The notes below the pieces were generated by a model. The model was not told the origin of the DNA. It saw only the letters and a program-made list of their open reading frames with translations, and searched no databases. Shown here piece by piece: positions 59,814 to 64,000 of a stretch of DNA of 64,000 nucleotides (its first letter is position 1; each line of letters opens with the position of its first letter). The DNA comes from Cordia subcordata (Eukaryota > Streptophyta > Magnoliopsida > Boraginales > Cordiaceae). A program made the position numbers and the translations under genes. The stretch covers positions 5,293,501-5,357,500 of the forward strand of contig JAPTOF010000003.1 in the NCBI GenBank assembly GCA_028554755.1, given 5' to 3'.

Positions 59814-61390
59814 TCTTGAAGATTATTGTATGGTGGTCTTGTATCAGTTTTCAGAACGCGTGTGTTTTAATGGATATTGTGAGAGTAGCGTTACTGTCAA
59901 GAACAAGGTACTAGAGAACAAGGTGCTAGAAAGAATCTATATGAGTCATGGGCGATATCCATCTATCTTCACATTATCCATAGTACAGATTCGCCTGATG
60001 GTTGACACGTGACGCTGCATATTCGTCTGGTCCCTCCATCAGCTTGGTTGGCTGGCTGGCCGGCTGGGCCATCAATGTCTGGGGTCTACAATTGAGACTA
60101 TGCTCATAGGATTTGCGCCTTCTGATATTATCATCTCAATTTTATATGAAATTTAAAATTTTAGGAAAAAAAAAAAGTAGATAATTTTACAACATAGTTG
60201 ATTGGGAAAACGAAAATTTTAGGCCCTAAGTTTTGTGAAATATTAATATTAGGGGTTTGAATCTCAAAATATTGGAAAGTTTAAACTTATAAAAAAGTAA
60301 CATTTAAGACATGGTTAACTAGCATGAATAGTTTTAGGCCTATATGGCATTTATTTTACTTTCAAATCTTATGAGACTATTTTTTCGTTTACATCTTATT
60401 TGATTTTTCTTACTTGGTATTACAGGTTTTCCAATCATATACACACAAATATAACAATCCAAGCTTCACAATTTATATATGTGTGTGTATGTATATGTTT
60501 TTGGACGTTTTTAGGCTTTGGAAATGTAAATTACCAATTTTTTTTTTGGTTTCAAATGGCTGTCTCAATTATTAATACAAGCTCTTCAATTTTTCATTTT
60601 TGCTAAATATAAAAGATTATATACTGAAATTTAAAAATCATAAATCAATTGTGTCTATTAAGCATTAAAAATAAAAAATTTAAATAAAATTACAACAAAC
60701 TGAGAAACAAACTTGTACATATGTACTCCTTTTATAAAATAGAAAAGAATAATAAATTTATAAACAAAAAAAGGCCTCAAAAAAATACTACAAACTCAAT
60801 TTAGAAAAGCTGATTACATGTCCACAAAAACTCATCAACTAATTTGATTACTTTTTTTCGAAAGAAAAAAAAAGAATATTCTTATTTCTCAAAAAACCTA
60901 GATCAAATGTAGCCCCAAATCCTTTGCCTTGCTATAAAAGGGGCATAGTTAAACATATCAACTTGTAGCTGGGAATTATTTACATGTACATATATATTAG
61001 TTTGGAATTATATATATGGACATTTGTATGTCAAAATTATATACATACACATATTTACGTCATATGGTTTGAATTGTTATATTTGTGTGTAGAAAAAGGC
61101 ACATGAGATGTTATAGAAATCGATTCAGAAACAAAGAGTATTATAGAATGAGATTGCATATTTCTAAATTAGTGTTCTATACATATATATGTGACTTTTT
61201 ATATAGGAGTTTAGCTACCATATACAACGCCAAATATAATTAATGTTAATTGCCTAAATCTCTCCTAATTAATTTACAATAATCAATCATACAAAGAAAG
61301 AAAGAAAGAAAGAAAGATATACAAGAATAATATTTAAAACATATCTTCAATTAATATATTTAAGACAGCCCTTAAACTCAAGGTGGTGTA
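59814..61390. other. Region upstream of PSRP1 and AT-rich intergenic DNA
   Basis: 59814-60110 is mixed in composition and likely includes the PSRP1 promoter; no certain TATA box. A GGCTGGC-rich stretch lies at 60045-60070. From 60130 on the DNA is AT-rich with a GAAA run at about 61296-61316. No gene is supported. Confidence 0.45.
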
Positions 61391-61391
61391 A

Positions 61392-62026
61392 GAGGGTGTT
61401 TGGATTGGCTTATGGAAAAGCAACTTAAAGCAACTTTGACTTTAAGTGACTTTTTTAGGTTTTTAACTTTAAGTAATTACCTATTCAAATAAAAGTTTTA
61501 GTTATAAAAATAAGTATTTTAACTGTTTGGTTAAGTAATTCTTAAAACTAACTTATATTGTCAAAATGACTACTAAAGACAAAAAAAATAGAATGTCAAT
61601 TAAAACACAATATAAACATATATAATTATTTAACTTTTTCTAAAATACATTGTTAAAATATTATAATATAACTTTTGACTCATATAATGTGAACATATAG
61701 ATTATCACATATATTATAATGCAAGACTGTGAAGAAAAAACATAGATGTTTATACGTCAATGTTTTTAGTTTAGTACTTTTTAAGGATAGTTTAGGAATA
61801 GATATAAAAAGGTAAGGAGATAGCAGTATGGTTTGGTCAAACTTTTTATTTTTAAAAGTGCTTGAATCCATAAAAAGCAAAAAGATAGGGTAAGGGTGGA
61901 GAGCTTTTCTAGTTCTCCTTAAAGCCACTTAAAAAGTACTTTTTTAATCAAACAAATACATCTACTAGTTTAAATTGAGCTTTATGTAGGGTTAACCAAC
62001 TTAAAAATGAAACCAAATACCCTCTC
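61392..62026. mobile_element. Larger MITE-like element with Tourist-like ends
   Basis: The left end AGAGGGTGTTTGGATTGG and the right end AACCAAATACCCTCT are inverted repeats about 630 bases apart. Inner motifs AGCAACTTAAAGCAACTTTG and AAGCCACTTAAAAAGTACTT pair weakly. It directly abuts the copy at 62028. Confidence 0.5.
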
Positions 62027-62027
62027 A

Positions 62028-62255
62028 GGGCTCATTTGGATTGACCTTTTCAAAAGAATTTTTTTAACTTTTGGGAAAAAGTACCTTTTAAAAAAAATTA
62101 AAAATTCTAACTTCTAAAAAAAAACTAAAATTGCGCATTTCTAGATTTTCATTTCTTTTCTAAATTCTAATCCAAATACTTGTAGTAAAAAATGATGTGC
62201 TTTTTTAAGGAGAAAGTGGTTTTTCCTTGAAAAAAAAAACTAATCCAAACAGGCC
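62028..62255. mobile_element. Tourist-like MITE copy
   Basis: GGGCTCATTTGGATTGACC and CTAATCCAAACAGGCC are inverted ends of about 228 bases. TTAA follows the right end, but the left flank is the end of another element. Confidence 0.65.
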
Positions 62256-62279
62256 TTAAAGGATATTTGCTAACCAAGT

Positions 62280-62440
62280 CCATTTGTCGTGCCGGAGGAT
62301 GAGCTTTGTCGAACATTTCTGCAAACTGGTTAGCCAAAGGAGGATATAATAGACAAGTAGTGGCACTAGCAACATGTTGCCAAATTAAATGACAATCACA
62401 CTCAATATGACGTGTTTGTTCATAAAATAAACTATTGTGA
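62280..62440 (-). pseudogene. Ty1-copia RNase H C-terminal fragment
   Basis: On the minus strand one frame reads YEQTRHIECDCHLIWQHV and then PPLANQFAEMFDKAHP, the end of a copia polyprotein (HIE-DCH and the QLAD-FTKAL-type tail). About 53 codons are open, with no upstream RNase H or reverse transcriptase next to it. Not contiguous with the plus-strand gag remnant downstream. Confidence 0.65.
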
Positions 62441-63339
62441 GCAATATGGATGATGTTGGCTTAATATTGATTATTATGTTGTTTAAATGATTTGATTTTG
62501 ATGATGAAAATTGTGTTTGAATTACTAAAAGCATCTTGTGAATATGATTGAATATCCTAAGTTAGGTGCTTAGAAGATATGGAATATGCCTAGTCTTGAA
62601 CCTTGGATATATTGAAGATCATTTATAAAAAATTAGAGCTCAAGCATGAAGAGAAAGAAGATGAGAAGTCATAAGGCAAAGACGAGGCGTCATAAGAGGT
62701 ACCGGCACTTACGCTCCTTGCGAATAGCCTTAGGTTCATATAGTAGCTCAAAACTTCTTATCTTTATTACATATTTGATTTGGAACCTTATGGGCAATGC
62801 TTTACAAAAATCAAAGCTTGATTTGATTGCATAAAGAGCATGATTTTTTTAAGCATATGTGTTGGGCTGTTTTTAAGCCCCATTTGATCTTTAAAAATAT
62901 GTTTGAAGTTAGTTTTGTGTTGTCAAAATGGTTAGATTTTGAGTAAAATTGGTTTTTGGCTTGTTAGGCTTTGTTTCCAGCAATTCTGGAGTGGTCGGAC
63001 CACCTAGTCGGTCGATTAGTTGACCAGAGAGATAGCCTGGCCAAGTTAGAAGCGCTGGGGCTAAGCTGGACCCCCTTACCGGTCAACCAGCTAAAGCACC
63101 TAACCTAGTCAGTAAGCAAAGTAACAAGTCGGTTGACCGGCCAAAAGTCTGCAGCAATAAATGTTGTAGCTGTTTTATATCCGTTGACTCCAACCTTACC
63201 TTTTTCCTTCACCAACCAAAGCCCTAACATTTCTAGTCTCTTTAAATACATCTTCCTAGCACTTAACAAAAAAAATCCAAAGCTTGCAAAGAAGAAGGAA
63301 GGCAAAGCATTCAAGGTAACTTGGAACATCTCCTAGAGC

Positions 63340-64000
63340 CAAGAGGACATGGAAGAGCAACATGAATTAGCGAACTTTTGTTTCATGGCCAATAAAGATG
63401 AGGTATAATCTTCTCTATCTATTTATTACTCGTCTAATGAGGAAGAGGAGTATACCTTTGAGGAACTAAAGAAGGCATTTGCAAATTATATGATGATTTC
63501 TCTTTGGTTTTAACAAAAAACAAACAAATGCATAGAAGGCTAAAACTTGCTTTTTGATAAAAGAAATTTTAGAAAAAAATAATGCATCTCTTATTGAGAA
63601 AATTGAAACTTTGGAAAAAGAAAATGATTCATTTGCCGAAGATTTTGTGAGTTTGAAAAGGAAATAAAGAATTTGCGAAAGAAAAACGAAGATTTGAATG
63701 GAGGTATTCAAAAATTTATAAATAGCAAGAAGAACTTTGAAAAGCTCCTTGGATGTTAAAAAAAAATGGCCTTTGACAAGAATGGAATTGGCTATAAGCC
63801 AACTATCAACCAAAAATATTTTAAAACTTATTTTGTCAAAGCATCAACTTCTACCTCCACTTCCTCCACTTATCTAAAGTCAAACATCACTTGAACATAT
63901 TGTGAAAAGAGAGGACATGTATCAACTCATTGTTACTTTAGAAAACTTCATGATAGAGGATCACATGTCCCACATTGGCAAAGACCTAAATGGGTTGTCA
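63340..64000 (+). pseudogene. Ty1-copia gag remnant running off the window
   Basis: In shifting frames the sequence reads ELANFCFMANKDEV, EEEEYTFEELKKAFANYM and, near 63890-63940, YCEKRGHVSTHCYFRKL, which is most of a CCHC zinc knuckle (the first Cys is lost), as in Sirevirus-like or other copia gag proteins. Stops are frequent. The stretch 62455-63330 upstream may hold its LTR and leader, but no clear LTR border was found. Confidence 0.6.

Overview
The window looks like nuclear DNA of a dicot plant. It is AT-rich, its genes are split by GT-AG introns, and it is crowded with plant transposons: Ty1-copia elements primed by initiator-Met tRNA, Tourist-, hAT- and Mutator-like MITEs, and a tRNA-derived SINE. 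No rRNA, tRNA or CRISPR locus was seen. The species cannot be named from the sequence.

Five protein-coding loci can be supported. Three are subtilisin-like serine proteases of the plant SBT3 type with the same ten-exon layout: one on the minus strand cut by the window start (1-3476, apparently intact), one on the plus strand with a full-length frame broken by a single ochre codon (17807-21053), and one on the plus strand that is a multiply broken pseudogene (47331-53501). A fourth unit survives only as promoter DNA near 38.8-39.7 kb, joined to copied intergenic DNA. The locus is therefore a subtilase cluster undergoing duplication and decay. Between and beside the proteases lie two apparently intact organelle-related genes: an mTERF-domain protein (10459-12149, plus strand, two exons) and the chloroplast ribosome-hibernation factor PSRP1 (55382-59813, minus strand, five exons). 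They have no evident functional tie to the proteases.

Region by region: 1-3.5 kb, subtilase 1 with a SINE in intron 8. 3.5-10.4 kb, intergenic DNA with a long-inverted-repeat element, a copia relic, a Tourist-like copy and a hAT-like element. 10.4-12.9 kb, the mTERF gene. 13-17.2 kb, AT-rich intergenic DNA with a possible antisense LTR. 17.2-21.1 kb, subtilase 2, whose promoter carries a Mutator-type MITE. 21.1-30.2 kb, a nest of MITEs, a solo LTR, a hAT element with a perfect 8-bp duplication, and a 1.7-kb long-inverted-repeat element. 30.27-37.58 kb, a full-length but dead Ty1-copia element with a 5-bp target duplication. 38.4-40.7 kb, MITEs and orphan subtilase promoter copies. 43.5-44.75 kb, a Mutator-like element inserted inside a SINE. 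46.2-53.5 kb, pseudogene subtilase 3, with a 1.84-kb non-autonomous LTR retrotransposon in intron 1 and a foldback element in intron 4. 55.4-59.8 kb, PSRP1. 60-64 kb, more MITEs and copia relics running off the window end.

The most informative material is the set of paralogous filled and empty sites. Because the subtilase units are copies of each other, several insertions can be compared with an uninterrupted paralogue inside the same window. Alignments and divergence figures were made by eye and are approximate.
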